A DNA stretch of 64,000 nucleotides, taken from assembly GCF_900101625.1 (NCBI RefSeq), contig NZ_FMYZ01000003.1:434001-498000 (forward strand). The letters are read 5' to 3'. Below the pieces are notes generated by a model. The model had not been told where the DNA came from. It did not search any database and was given only the letters and a program-made list of their open reading frames with translations. Below, piece by piece: positions 8,608 to 17,056 of this stretch (positions are counted from its first letter, which is position 1; the number at the start of each line of letters is the position of its first letter). The translations under genes and the position numbers were made by a program. The stretch is from Cupriavidus sp. YR651. Its GTDB lineage: Bacteria; Pseudomonadota; Gammaproteobacteria; Burkholderiales; Burkholderiaceae.

Positions 8608-9767
8608 CCCGGGAGTCGCCAGACATGGCCGCCAGCTTTCCGCTGTGGCGCCGGGGTTTCCAGGCGCCCACGTCGTCGGAGGCGCCCGCGTCGCCGCTGC
8701 TGCATCAGGAAAGCGTCGGCACGCCCGATGCGGGCGCCATCCGCTTCGACCAGGTGAGCAAGACGTACCACGCGGCCAACGGGTCGGTGCAGGCGTTGCG
8801 CGAGATCGATCTGGAGATTCCCGCTGGCGGCATTTTCGGCATCATCGGCCGAAGTGGCGCGGGCAAGTCCAGCTTGCTGCGCACGATCAACGGGCTCGAG
8901 ACGCCGACTGGCGGTCGTGTCCGCGTGGACGGCGTCGATGTGGCCACGCTGGGCCACCGCGAGCTGGTGGCCTTGCGCCGCCGCATCGGCATGATCTTCC
9001 AGCATTTCAACCTGATCTCCGCGAAGACGGTAGCCGAGAACGTGGGATTGCCGCTCAAGGTGGCCGGGGTGCCGCGCGCCGAGGTACGGGAGCGCGTGGC
9101 GTCACTGCTCGCGCTGGTCGGACTGGAGGGCAAGGCCGATGCGTATCCCGGACGGCTGTCGGGCGGGCAGAAGCAGCGCGTCGGGATTGCGCGCGCGCTG
9201 GTGCATCGGCCCGACATCCTGCTCTGCGACGAGGCCACGTCCGCGTTGGACCCCGAGACGACGCAGTCGATACTGGCGCTGCTGCGCGATATCAATGCGC
9301 GGCTCGGCATCACCATCGTCCTGATCACGCACGAGATGCGCGTCATCCGCGCGATCTGCGACCGGGTACTGGTGCTGGAGGGCGGTGCGATTGCGGAGGC
9401 CGGGCCCGTCTGGCAGGTGTTCGGCAATCCGACGCATGATGCCACGCGCGCGCTGCTGGCACCGCTGGCCACGCGCGTGCCGGAGGATATTGCGCGGCGT
9501 CTGCGTGACCGGCCCGATGGCCATGGCGCGTGGCAACGGGTGATCGAGTTGCGCTATAGCGGCGGCGAGGCTCCCGACCTGTCGCAGCTTGCAGCCACGC
9601 TCGGCGGCGGCGTGCGTCTGTTGCACGGCAGTCTGGACCGGATACAGGGCCACACGCAGGGCACCTTGCTCCTGGCCGTGCCCGCACATGGCCCGGCCGA
9701 TCCGGCGCCGAACGCTCATCTTGCCCATCACGTCACCACGCTAGGTTATGTCTCCGATTCTCGTTGA
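8592..9767 (+). CDS. metN: MetN-family ABC transporter ATPase with C-terminal NIL domain
   Basis: A 391-residue ATPase from the first ATG; an ATG at 8625 would give 380. Both are longer than the usual ~340 because about 50 residues without domain signal precede the ABC domain, which begins at [10 protein letters not shown]. Walker [10 protein letters not shown], signature SGGQKQR and Walker [12 protein letters not shown] are intact. The last ~75 residues ([25 protein letters not shown]) match the NIL/ferredoxin-like domain of MetN that senses methionine and inhibits transport. It overlaps metQ by 16 nt and the permease by 20 nt, so all three are tightly coupled. Confidence 0.9.
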   Translation: MAEALTRESPDMAASFPLWRRGFQAPTSSEAPASPLLHQESVGTPDAGAIRFDQVSKTYHAANGSVQALREIDLEIPAGGIFGIIGRSGAGKSSLLRTINGLETPTGGRVRVDGVDVATLGHRELVALRRRIGMIFQHFNLISAKTVAENVGLPLKVAGVPRAEVRERVASLLALVGLEGKADAYPGRLSGGQKQRVGIARALVHRPDILLCDEATSALDPETTQSILALLRDINARLGITIVLITHEMRVIRAICDRVLVLEGGAIAEAGPVWQVFGNPTHDATRALLAPLATRVPEDIARRLRDRPDGHGAWQRVIELRYSGGEAPDLSQLAATLGGGVRLLHGSLDRIQGHTQGTLLLAVPAHGPADPAPNAHLAHHVTTLGYVSDSR

Positions 9768-10401
9768 TCGTCTCTGGAATGCGTTGCTCGATACCCTGAC
9801 CATGGTCAGCGCATCCGCGTTGATCGCGGCGCTCGCCGGGCTGCCGCTGGCGTTGCTGCTGGTGGTGACCGCACCGAACGGCATGCGGCCGTCGCCGCGC
9901 TTTCACCGGCTGGCAGGCGCGGTCGTCAACGGCTTCCGCGCCACACCGTTCATTGTGCTGCTGGTGGCGCTGCTGCCGTTCACGCGCCTGGTGGTGGGCG
10001 TGACGATCGGTGTGTGGGCTGCCGTGGTCCCGCTGGCCATCAGCGCCACGCCGTTCTTCGCGCGCATCGCCGAGGTCAGTCTGCGCGAGGTGGAGCACGG
10101 GCTGATCGAGGCCGCACAGGCGATGGGCTGCGAGCGCCGCCATATTGTCTGGCATGTGCTGTTGCCCGAGGCGCTGCCGGGCATCCTCGGCGGATTCACG
10201 ATCACGGTGGTGTCGCTGATCGGTGCGTCCGCGATTGCCGGCGCAGTGGGAGCGGGCGGGCTCGGCGATCTGGCCATCCGCTATGGCTACCAGCGCTTCG
10301 ACACGGTCGTGATGATGGTGGTGATTGCGGTGCTGATCGTGCTGGTGACCGCGGTGCAGGCGCTGGGGGACTTTGGCGTCAGGCGCTTGCGGGCGCGGTA
10401 G
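9748..10401 (+). CDS. metI: MetI-family ABC transporter permease
   Basis: A 217-residue permease with five hydrophobic segments, the size of MetI. The motifs [19 protein letters not shown] and the EAA loop ([22 protein letters not shown]) are characteristic. It begins inside the end of the ATPase gene (20-nt overlap) and is the last gene of the sulfur island. With MetQ and MetN it forms a D-methionine/methionine-type importer; in this setting it may carry another sulfur compound. Confidence 0.92.
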   Translation: MSPILVDRLWNALLDTLTMVSASALIAALAGLPLALLLVVTAPNGMRPSPRFHRLAGAVVNGFRATPFIVLLVALLPFTRLVVGVTIGVWAAVVPLAISATPFFARIAEVSLREVEHGLIEAAQAMGCERRHIVWHVLLPEALPGILGGFTITVVSLIGASAIAGAVGAGGLGDLAIRYGYQRFDTVVMMVVIAVLIVLVTAVQALGDFGVRRLRAR

Positions 10402-10491
10402 CGTGGAACGCGCCAGATCGAGGTTGTCGTGGACGCAGACAGCGGACGGCGATGCGTCCGTGGTGCGTCCGTGAGTGCTGGCGTGAAGTGA

Positions 10492-10776
10492 TCAGGCGCC
10501 GTCGGTGAATACGTCGCGCGGCTCATGCACGCTGCGCGCGCCGTCGGTGAACACGTCGCGCGGTTCGTGGACGCTGCGCGCGCCGCCGGCGTACACGTCG
10601 CGCTGGACGATGCCGGCGCCGTCGGTGAAGGCGTCGACCTTGCGGCCGACACTACCGTCCAGGCGGACGAGTTCGGACGCTGGCGTGGTGGCGTTTGCCG
10701 CGCCGGCCGCCAGTGAAAGGCCGATGGCGCAAAGCAGGGCGGCGGCGAGGTGGGTGGTGCGTGCGAGGCGGTTCAT
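10492..10776 (-). CDS. secreted small protein with 14-residue TDGA tandem repeats
   Basis: A 94-residue protein. ATG at 10776 is supported by a GGAGAC ribosome site 8 nt upstream; an upstream in-frame ATG has none. A signal peptide (about residues 1-28, LCAIGLSLAAGAANA) predicts export. The mature part ends in near-identical units RDVFTDGARSVHEP (two copies) preceded by weaker units (VDAFTDGAGIVQ, RDVYAGGARSVHEP) and followed by a last half unit ending exactly at FTDGA. The units correspond to 42-bp DNA repeats. I recognise the general type (short beta-proteobacterial exported proteins with D-x-(F/Y)-T-D-G-A repeats) but know no function. It is a single gene with neighbours on the other strand. 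Confidence 0.75.
   Translation of the reverse strand: MNRLARTTHLAAALLCAIGLSLAAGAANATTPASELVRLDGSVGRKVDAFTDGAGIVQRDVYAGGARSVHEPRDVFTDGARSVHEPRDVFTDGA
10496..10639 (-). repeat. 42-bp tandem coding repeats
   Basis: Units starting at 10496, 10538, 10580 and 10616 (42, 42, 36 and a partial unit) begin GCGCCGTCGGTGAA or a close variant. They encode the TDGA repeats of the secreted protein. The two most 3' units are nearly identical, which fits recent slippage or unequal recombination; the N-terminal ones are older. Confidence 0.8.
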
Positions 10777-10940
10777 GCTGCGTTGTCTCCGGGTGGGTGG
10801 AAGCGATGGACCCACTCTAGATCAGCCGGCAGACCGGAAAAAGCGCTTGCCATCGCCAGGCTGTTCACGAGCCTGGACAATCGCTGGCAGCATTCTTGCC
10901 CGATCTCGGGAAACGCCTGGTCAGCCTCGGCAGGGCGCTG

Positions 10941-11846
10941 CTATTCACTGACGCTGCCGATGGCGTCGAGCAAGGCGCGTACCTTGGCCGGCATCAGCCG
11001 GCGCGCCGGGGTGAGCGCATAGATCCTGGATGGCGACGAATGGTATGCGGGCAAGACCCGCACAAGCTCGCCGCGCTTGAGGTATTCGTCGACATAGCGC
11101 GACGCGAGGCGCGCCACGCCCAATCCGTCGATGGCCGCGCGCACGCGCATCTCCGCATTGGAAGTCCGGACGCGTGCCTGCATGGGCACGCGCGCCAGCT
11201 CTTTCCCGTGCTGGCAGAACTCCCAGTGCTTGTCGCCGGGCTCCAGGATCGCGGGCCATCCTTCAAGCTCCTGTGGCGCGCCGGGAAGCCCCCGCTTCCT
11301 GGACAGCGAAGGGGATGCATAGAAGGCCCGCTCCATCGCCACCACGCGCCGGCTCACCATCGAGCTACCTGGCAGCTCCGTGGTGGTCCTGACAAAGGCG
11401 ACGTCATATCCTTGCTCGACCAGATCGGGTACTGCTCGCGACTCATCGATCTCGACGCGCAGGTCGGGATACGCCTTGAGGAGCGTTGCGAGTGCCGGCG
11501 ACAAATGCAGCCATCCGCTCTCGTAGGGTGCGGTCACCCGCAGTGTTCCCCGGACTTCGTGCGTTGCCGATTTCGCGTCGGCCGCGATATCCCGCAGGGC
11601 GGCAAGCAGTGGCGCCGAGCGCGCATAGAGCACATCGCCGGCTTCGGTGGCGCGCACGCGGCGGGTGGTTCGCTCCAGCAACCGCATGCCAAGCTGGCTT
11701 TCGAGCCGCGCCACGGAGGCGCTGACCGAGGATTTTGGCAGCCCGGCCCGGGCACCCGCGGCTGTGAATCCGCCGGCCTCCACGACCCTGCAGAAGTTTT
11801 CCCAGTCGCGCCAGTCAAGGAGGTCGTCCATCACATCAGCAGTCAT
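10941..11846 (-). CDS. LysR-family transcriptional regulator
   Basis: A 301-residue LysR-type regulator: the N-terminal winged helix-turn-helix is clear (WENFCRVVEAGGFTAAGARAGL, then SSVSASVARLESQLGMRLLERTTR), followed by a periplasmic-binding-like effector domain from about residue 95. The start could be ATG 11846 or ATG 11831, 15 nt later; the longer frame upstream of 11846 is not LysR-like. The pattern resembles the DsdC/AaeR-like group (LERTTRRVRATEAG, GTLRVTAP). The gene stands alone with a MarR gene upstream in the same direction, so no target can be assigned. Confidence 0.9.
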   Translation of the reverse strand: MTADVMDDLLDWRDWENFCRVVEAGGFTAAGARAGLPKSSVSASVARLESQLGMRLLERTTRRVRATEAGDVLYARSAPLLAALRDIAADAKSATHEVRGTLRVTAPYESGWLHLSPALATLLKAYPDLRVEIDESRAVPDLVEQGYDVAFVRTTTELPGSSMVSRRVVAMERAFYASPSLSRKRGLPGAPQELEGWPAILEPGDKHWEFCQHGKELARVPMQARVRTSNAEMRVRAAIDGLGVARLASRYVDEYLKRGELVRVLPAYHSSPSRIYALTPARRLMPAKVRALLDAIGSVSE

Positions 11847-11907
11847 GTTCAGTGGATCTGTCTCTGCTGAATATGCCCAGGCAGATAGTTGTTGAAAAAA
11901 AGCCGGG

Positions 11908-12366
11908 TCAGGTTTCGCTCGCGTTGACGAGGATGCGTTGCAGCATGTCACGCAACAGCGTTGCGTCATCCTCCGAGAAGCCGGCAAGCAGGCCGCCTAG
12001 CGCCCGTTGCGTGCCGGCGCGCGCCTGCGGAAAAATGGCGGTGCCTGCGTCTGTCAGTTCAACCAGGTAGCTGCGCCGGTCCGAGGGATTCTCCACACGT
12101 CGGATGAAGCCCTTGCTTTCGATACGGTCAAGCAGCCGCGTCATGGCGCCGGAGTCATAGCCAATCAGCTTGCAGAACTCACTTAGCGTGCGGCCCCGGC
12201 CATTGATGAGAATGTTGAGGACGACAAACTGGGCAGCTGTCAATTGGAGCGGTGCCAATTCCCGCTCGATGCTGGCCAGGACCTGATTGCGGACTTGCGT
12301 GACCAGGTAACCGAGGTCGCCGGAGCTCAATTGCGTCAAAACGGGGCGCTTGGCCGATTGCATCAT
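11908..12366 (-). CDS. MarR-family transcriptional regulator
   Basis: A 152-residue winged-helix regulator. LTAAQFVVLNILINGRGRTLSEFCKLIG covers helices 2-3 and MTRLLDRIESKGFIRRVENPSDRRSYLVELTDAG is the MarR recognition helix and DR-x-R wing. MarR proteins usually repress their own gene and a neighbour until a phenolic or similar ligand binds. It is 61 nt upstream of the LysR gene on the same strand and divergent from the patatin gene. A palindrome in the divergent region may be its operator. Confidence 0.92.
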   Translation of the reverse strand: MMQSAKRPVLTQLSSGDLGYLVTQVRNQVLASIERELAPLQLTAAQFVVLNILINGRGRTLSEFCKLIGYDSGAMTRLLDRIESKGFIRRVENPSDRRSYLVELTDAGTAIFPQARAGTQRALGGLLAGFSEDDATLLRDMLQRILVNASET

Positions 12367-12400
12367 GGTCCCCGGTGATGATGGTCGCGTGGAATCTATC

Positions 12401-12414
12401 TGCCTGAGCAGGCA
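12401..12414. promoter_or_regulatory. palindrome, candidate MarR operator
   Basis: TGCCTG-AG-CAGGCA is a perfect 6-bp inverted repeat with a 2-nt centre, located 35-48 nt upstream of the MarR start codon and about 110 nt upstream of the patatin gene. The size and short spacer match MarR-family operators. The assignment is inferred from position and symmetry. Confidence 0.45.
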
Positions 12415-12524
12415 TTGTCAAGGTTGGCAGCGGCGAGGTCCAAAGCGGCTTTTCAGACTATGCTGAATGACATTGGCAGTTTGATCGTGACAGCGAGGCC
12501 GCCATTGCCCGACCGGGAGGATCC

Positions 12525-14042
12525 ATGAGTCGATCGTCGACATCTGCATGGCTGATACTTGCGTTGTTGCTGCTGCTTGGGGGCTGTGCCAGCCGGCCGG
12601 TCAATCCGCCTATCGCCCATGCCGATCCCGATACCGGTTATCGGTTCTTCACGCGCCCGCAGTATTCGTCGGACAACGAGAACCTGGTCATTCTTGCTTT
12701 CTCGGGCGGCGGCACGCGCGCCGCCGCGTTCTCGTATGGCGTCCTTGAATTCTTGCGGAATACCGTAGCGGTCGGGCCAAAGGGCAACAAGTCTCGCCTG
12801 CTCGACCATGTCGGCGTCATCACCGGTGTGTCGGGTGGAAGCTTTACGGCGCTCGCCTATGGCCTCTACGGCGACAAGCTCTTCGATGACTACGAACAAA
12901 ACTTCCTCAAGCGGGACGTCCAGGGCACGATTACATTCCGCACGCTTAATCCGGTCTACTGGCCGTCGCTATGGTCGAGCGGCTGGGGTCGATCGGAGTT
13001 GGCGGCGGACCTGTATGACGAGATCCTGTTCCACGGCGCCACGTTCGGCGACCTCAATCGCGGACACGGACCGTTTATCGTCGCGTCGGCGACGGACATC
13101 TCCACCGGCGCCCGCCTGCCCTTTACGCAGTCCACGTTCGACGTGCTCTGCTCGGACCTGAACGCGTTGCGGCTTTCCCGCGCAGCGGCCGCGTCATCGG
13201 CCGTGCCCGTGGTGCTGACACCCATTACCCTCAACAACTACGGCGGCACCTGCGGCTACACGACGCCAGCCTGGATCAAGCCGTTCATCGAGAGCGCCGA
13301 ACCGCCCCGTCCCGCCGCGCGCGCGACTCGGCATCTGCGGGAAGAGGCGGAATTCGGCGACAGCATCAACCGCCCCTATATTCATGTCGTGGATGGGGGC
13401 GTGTCGGACAATCTCGGGATGCGCAGCGTGCTGGATGCCCTCGAGCTGATGGAGGCGCTGCACCTGATTGGCGTACCTTCGCCGCTCGACCATACGCGCA
13501 GGATCGTTGTGTTTGTCGTCAATTCCCTGTCCGTACCCAGGACGGCATGGGACAAGTCGGAATCTCCACCGGGAACCCTGGAGATACTGGTCAAGGCCAC
13601 GGGCGTTCCGATCGACCACTACTCCTACGAGGCGACGGAATTGTTGAGGGATACGCAGGCGCGGTGGCGTTCCATGCGCGGCGTCCGGGCGTCCTCCGCG
13701 TTTTCGGCGAACAAGGATGCCGCGGTGACCACGGCGTTACGCACGCCGGACGCGACCATCTATGCCATTGATGTGTCGTTCGACAAGTTGACGGACAAGG
13801 AGGAACTGGCTTACCTGAACGAGCTGCCGACCTCGTTCTATCTTCCGGCCGAGGCAGTGGATCGCCTGCGCGCCGCCGCGGGGAAGATCATCATGGCCTC
13901 GCCCGATTTCCAGCGGCTCCTGCGCGATGTCGGCGCCAGGATCGTGGTGGATCCGACGCGATCAGGAGAAGCACCCACAGCACCCACAGCACCCACGGCA
14001 CCCACGGCACCCACAGCACCCACAGCACCCGCGGGAAAGTAG
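12525..14042 (+). CDS. patatin-like phospholipase lipoprotein with C-terminal Ala-Pro-Thr repeats
   Basis: A 505-residue predicted lipoprotein: signal peptide with lipobox LLGGC (Cys 21). The patatin fold is supported by the oxyanion-hole glycines GGGTR (61-65), the nucleophile elbow GVSGGS (Ser 103) and the catalytic Asp in VVDGGVSDN (near residue 290), giving the Ser-Asp dyad of serine acyl hydrolases. It is likely to hydrolyse acyl esters of phospholipids in the periplasm or outer membrane. The last ~22 residues are Ala-Pro-Thr triplets encoded by 9-bp DNA repeats, ending PAGK; this tail is not part of the fold. The ATG follows a GGGAGG-like site. It is divergent from MarR. Confidence 0.9.
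   Translation: MSRSSTSAWLILALLLLLGGCASRPVNPPIAHADPDTGYRFFTRPQYSSDNENLVILAFSGGGTRAAAFSYGVLEFLRNTVAVGPKGNKSRLLDHVGVITGVSGGSFTALAYGLYGDKLFDDYEQNFLKRDVQGTITFRTLNPVYWPSLWSSGWGRSELAADLYDEILFHGATFGDLNRGHGPFIVASATDISTGARLPFTQSTFDVLCSDLNALRLSRAAAASSAVPVVLTPITLNNYGGTCGYTTPAWIKPFIESAEPPRPAARATRHLREEAEFGDSINRPYIHVVDGGVSDNLGMRSVLDALELMEALHLIGVPSPLDHTRRIVVFVVNSLSVPRTAWDKSESPPGTLEILVKATGVPIDHYSYEATELLRDTQARWRSMRGVRASSAFSANKDAAVTTALRTPDATIYAIDVSFDKLTDKEELAYLNELPTSFYLPAEAVDRLRAAAGKIIMASPDFQRLLRDVGARIVVDPTRSGEAPTAPTAPTAPTAPTAPTAPAGK
13974..14031 (+). repeat. 9-bp tandem repeat encoding Ala-Pro-Thr
   Basis: Seven consecutive 9-bp units of the form GCACCCAC(A/G) encode the Pro-rich C-terminal tail of the patatin. 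Length changes by slippage would keep the frame, so the tail length could vary between strains without affecting the enzyme. Confidence 0.8.
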
Positions 14043-14081
14043 GGCGCACCACCTGCCGAAACTCCACACCTGGCCCGGCAT

Positions 14082-14717
14082 CTAGCCCGGCATCTCCACG
14101 CGGCAGTTCATCTCGGGCTTGCCGGGCAGCGTGAACAGCGCGTCCGGACCCTTGTCCCAGAACATGGCTTCGCCCGCGTCGGCCTTGGCGGTGTAGCGGG
14201 CGCCGGAAGCCGATCGCGTCTGCTGGAGCAGCCACTGCTGGTCCAGCCACGTCAGGTAGGCATAGCCCGGGTCGGTCTGGACGAATGTGCCGGCGATGGC
14301 GGCATCCACGCCCGGGCACCGGATCGTGAACGGCCCGGTGCTGATGCCCTTGTCATCGCGCGTACGCGCGCCGGCATAGTTCTGCCGCAGCGTGTAGATG
14401 CGGTTCACATAGCTCGTGGTTGTGCAGGCGCGCGGGTCGTTCGCCTTCCAGCAATCGTTGCGGCCCTTGATCCAGCCGCGTTGTTCGGCGATCAGCGTCT
14501 TCTTGCTGGCCGTGCCGAGGGAGCGCGCATCGAGCGCCAGCCCGTACAGCCGGGTCGTTTCCTTGTCCAGCCGCGCCAGCGTGTTGTCCTTGCAGACGAG
14601 TTGCTCGATCTCGCCGTCCGCTTTCTTGCAGTCGAAGCTGGGGCTCGCGGCTTGCGATGTGCCGGCGAGCCATGGCAGGAGTAGCGCTGCGGTCACGATG
14701 CAGGGACGTCTGGACAT
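14082..14717 (-). CDS. secreted LprI/DUF1311-like protein with MliC-like C-terminal region
   Basis: A 211-residue exported protein (signal peptide about residues 1-23, ending TSQAA). Residues 28-105 carry the LprI/DUF1311 pattern: SFDCKKADGEIEQLVCKDNTLARLD, then LIAEQRGWIKGRNDCW and the second Cys pair. DUF1311/LprI proteins include lysozyme inhibitors. The C-terminal half (FTIRCPG ... GEAMFWDKGPDALFTLPG ... CRVE) resembles the small beta domain of membrane-bound lysozyme inhibitor MliC. A role in protecting peptidoglycan from lysozyme is plausible but inferred from the two domain resemblances. It lies 23 nt downstream of the cupin gene on the same strand. Confidence 0.75.
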   Translation of the reverse strand: MSRRPCIVTAALLLPWLAGTSQAASPSFDCKKADGEIEQLVCKDNTLARLDKETTRLYGLALDARSLGTASKKTLIAEQRGWIKGRNDCWKANDPRACTTTSYVNRIYTLRQNYAGARTRDDKGISTGPFTIRCPGVDAAIAGTFVQTDPGYAYLTWLDQQWLLQQTRSASGARYTAKADAGEAMFWDKGPDALFTLPGKPEMNCRVEMPG

Positions 14718-14740
14718 GGCGCGGCCTCCTCCGGGCGTGG

Positions 14741-15124
14741 TCAGCCCGTGTTGCGATCCAATACGACGAAGTGCTTGCGCACTGGTTCGATGACTTCGAA
14801 TACCCCTTCAAAACCGGCCGGAATGACGCAGGCGTCGCCGGGACCGAACTCGCGCGCCTCGCCGGCGTGACTTGTAATGCGCAGCCGGCCACTGATCACG
14901 TGGAAGAACTCCTCCTTGCCGGCCGGAAAGGCGATGCGCCAGGCACCCGGTTCGCACGCCCAGATCCCGCAATCGAAGTCGCCTTGCGCGGCACTGTAGT
15001 GCGTCCAGGTGGTGCGGTCGGGGTTGCCCTGCACGAGCCGGTCCGGACGTGGACGGTCGTGCGCCGGGGCCGGATCGGCACGGAAATTGGTCAGGGCGGG
15101 GAGGGTAGCGAGAGGCGTGGACAC
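14741..15124 (-). CDS. cupin-domain protein (DUF861 type)
   Basis: A protein of about 127 residues if a GTG at 15124 is used; the frame is open further upstream without cupin similarity, and no strong ribosome site marks the start. The core reads as a DUF861 (EutQ-like) cupin: TTWTHYSAAQGDFDCGIWAC, then the first cupin motif region EEFFHVISGRLRITSHAG and the second motif FGPGDACVIPAGF. Such proteins are small single-domain beta barrels, often of unknown function or acting on amino/sugar acids. It shares strand with the LprI-like gene and may be co-transcribed with it. Confidence 0.72.
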   Translation of the reverse strand: MSTPLATLPALTNFRADPAPAHDRPRPDRLVQGNPDRTTWTHYSAAQGDFDCGIWACEPGAWRIAFPAGKEEFFHVISGRLRITSHAGEAREFGPGDACVIPAGFEGVFEVIEPVRKHFVVLDRNTG

Positions 15125-15224
15125 GGCTGCGTGCAGGATGCGGAATGTCGAAGCCGTAAGTGTAGTCCCGCTGTTCCGGATCGCAATGTTCCGGGCCAGC
15201 AGCAGGACGGATGCGGCGCCCGCG

Positions 15225-15542
15225 TCAGCCTTGCTCCCAGGCGGTGCACCATCCCTTGGCCGCCACTTCCTTGCTGCCGAAGAGCACGCATCCGCCCGTG
15301 GCGCTGGTGCTGTCCCCCTGGTAGAGCTGGCAGTTGGCGCAGGTCTGGCTGGGTTTGTGCTTCGGAAATTTCTGAGCGTCCACCTTGGTGGTGTCGGCCT
15401 TGTAGCCAAGTTTCACGGCCTGGGGGTCCTGCTCGTCGAGCACCGCCGCCTGGGCGGACGTACTGGTGACCGATGCCGTCATGGCAAATCCGGTGGCGAT
15501 GACGACGGGAATGGCTTGAAGAAACTGGCGACGGCGCGGCAT
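15225..15542 (-). CDS. high-potential iron-sulfur protein (HiPIP), Tat-exported
   Basis: A 105-residue protein with a Tat-type signal (RRRQFLQ near the start, hydrophobic stretch to about residue 32). The mature part has the four Cys ligands of a [4Fe-4S] HiPIP at 68, 71, 85 and 99 (C-x2-C, then GGCVLF, then GWC), with the conserved spacing. HiPIPs carry electrons in the periplasm, for example between the bc1 complex and oxidases or reaction centres. The signal must go through Tat because the cluster is inserted before export. ATG 15542 is chosen as it gives the exact RR-signal length; the frame runs much further upstream without meaning. It stands alone. Confidence 0.92.
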   Translation of the reverse strand: MPRRRQFLQAIPVVIATGFAMTASVTSTSAQAAVLDEQDPQAVKLGYKADTTKVDAQKFPKHKPSQTCANCQLYQGDSTSATGGCVLFGSKEVAAKGWCTAWEQG

Positions 15543-15767
15543 GGGGAGTCCTGTTGTGTGAGCCTGTTTGTCGCGCAGCTTACTGGAGTTTTCCAGGCGG
15601 CGTCTTGATCCCGCGCCTCCGGAGAGGCCTCGTCGAATGTGGCATGGCAACCGCCGCGCCGCCGGAGGGGAACCTGGGCGGCCGCTCCGGTGCATGAGGC
15701 GTATGATCGACGGCCATGGGGCATTGCCCGGACGCACGGCGCCGGGGTGCCCGCCGCCGATCCCATC

Positions 15768-16538
15768 ATGGCCGACATCCCCCGCCTGTCTCCCAAGCTC
15801 CACCTGACCGCCGATCTCGGCTACGCGCTGCATTACAGCCGGCAGCCCGATTTCCGGCGTGAATGGCACACGCACGATTGCGGCATGCTGCTGTGGCCGC
15901 GCATGGGAAGTCTCAGGACCGCATGGGATGACCGCGCGGGCGAAGGCGATGTGCCTCACACCGCCACGCTGGCGCGTGGCACGGCCGTGCTGCTGCCGAC
16001 GGCCACCACCCACCTCACCGTTTCCCAGCCGGGCCGCCAGCAGCATGGCGAACTCTACCTGCCGCCCGAGCGCCTGCGTGGCTGCCGACAGTTCGGGGCG
16101 ATCCATCTGGACGCGGCGACCCTCGCCATGCTGGAGGCGCTGCTCACGCCGACGCTCGCCGCTTCCAGCGGGGCGCTCCTCGTCCGCGCGATCGTCGAAC
16201 AGATTCTGGCGGGCGCACCGTTGGCCTTGCCGGAAGAGCCCGCATCGGTGGCGCTGCGCATGGTGCGCCGCTTCGTGGCCGCGCTGGAGCGTGACGCGCC
16301 GCTGCCTTCGATCGATGGCGTCGCGAGCGAACTCGGCGTGTCGATCCGTCAATTGCAACGTGCCTGCCAGCTCGAGTTTGGCGCGAGCCCGGTAGCCGTG
16401 CGGCGGCGCGTGCTGGCGACGCACGCGCGGACGCTGATAAACGAAGGACGCACGCTTGCCAGCGTCAGCGTCCAGTTGGGGTTTGCCAGCAGCGGCCACC
16501 TGGGGCGCCTGTTGCGCGAGGTCGCGCCGGACCGGTGA
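15768..16538 (+). CDS. AraC-family transcriptional regulator with N-terminal cupin domain
   Basis: A 256-residue regulator. The N-terminal half (about residues 10-100, with REWHTHDCGMLLWPRMG and GTAVLLPTATTHLTV) is a cupin-type sensor. The C-terminal half has the two helix-turn-helix motifs of AraC proteins: IDGVASELGVSIRQLQRACQ and ASVSVQLGFASSGHLGRLLRE. ATG 15768 is used; the frame is open upstream but lacks similarity. It converges on the Bug-PhzF-RidA operon (33 nt between stops) and is a candidate regulator of it. Confidence 0.88.
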   Translation: MADIPRLSPKLHLTADLGYALHYSRQPDFRREWHTHDCGMLLWPRMGSLRTAWDDRAGEGDVPHTATLARGTAVLLPTATTHLTVSQPGRQQHGELYLPPERLRGCRQFGAIHLDAATLAMLEALLTPTLAASSGALLVRAIVEQILAGAPLALPEEPASVALRMVRRFVAALERDAPLPSIDGVASELGVSIRQLQRACQLEFGASPVAVRRRVLATHARTLINEGRTLASVSVQLGFASSGHLGRLLREVAPDR

Positions 16539-16570
16539 CCGTTCGTCAGGAGCCGCTCGTCGCGGACCTT

Positions 16571-17056
16571 TCAGGCCGATGCCACGAGCGCGTCGATCTC
16601 GATCTCGATCCAGGTCTGGTCCGGCAGGCTGGACACGCCCAGCGCACTGCGCGCCGGCAGGGGTTGTGTCGGAAACGCGGTCCGCAGCACCGCCGACGCG
16701 GCATCGAGCACGGCCGCATGACGCGTGAACTCGGGCGCGGCGCGAATAAAGCCGCGTAAGCGGACGATCTGCGCGACACGGTCCAAATGCCCGCCACAGG
16801 CCGCCTGCAATGCCGCCAGCGCGTTGCGCATGGCCACCTCGGCAGCGCGGCTGGCTGGCGCGATGTCGTCGTCGGTCCGGCACTGCCCCGACATCGGCAC
16901 ACCATCCTGCCGGCTCACTTGCCCGGCCACGGACACCCACTGCAACCCACCGGGCGTGATCGCACAGTACGGCGCATAGTTGCCGCGCGGCGTCGGGGCG
17001 GGCGGCAGCGCGAACTGTGCCGCCGCCAGTCGTTGCTCCGGAGTTTCCTTCGTCAT
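16571..17056 (-). CDS. RidA/YjgF-family protein
   Basis: A 161-residue member of the RidA/YjgF/UK114 family, somewhat longer than the ~130 of RidA. The pattern GLQWVSVAGQVSR, then the central AAEVAMRNALAALQAACGGHLDRVAQIVRLRGF and the C-terminal ARSALGVSSLPDQTWIEIEIDALV fit the family trimer. RidA proteins hydrolyse reactive enamines/imines or act in specialised catabolic pathways. ATG 17056 overlaps the stop of phzF-like gene by 4 nt, so the two are translationally coupled. The catalytic Arg seen in RidA proper, in a C-terminal P-A-R-S context, is present. Confidence 0.87.
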   Translation of the reverse strand: MTKETPEQRLAAAQFALPPAPTPRGNYAPYCAITPGGLQWVSVAGQVSRQDGVPMSGQCRTDDDIAPASRAAEVAMRNALAALQAACGGHLDRVAQIVRLRGFIRAAPEFTRHAAVLDAASAVLRTAFPTQPLPARSALGVSSLPDQTWIEIEIDALVASA

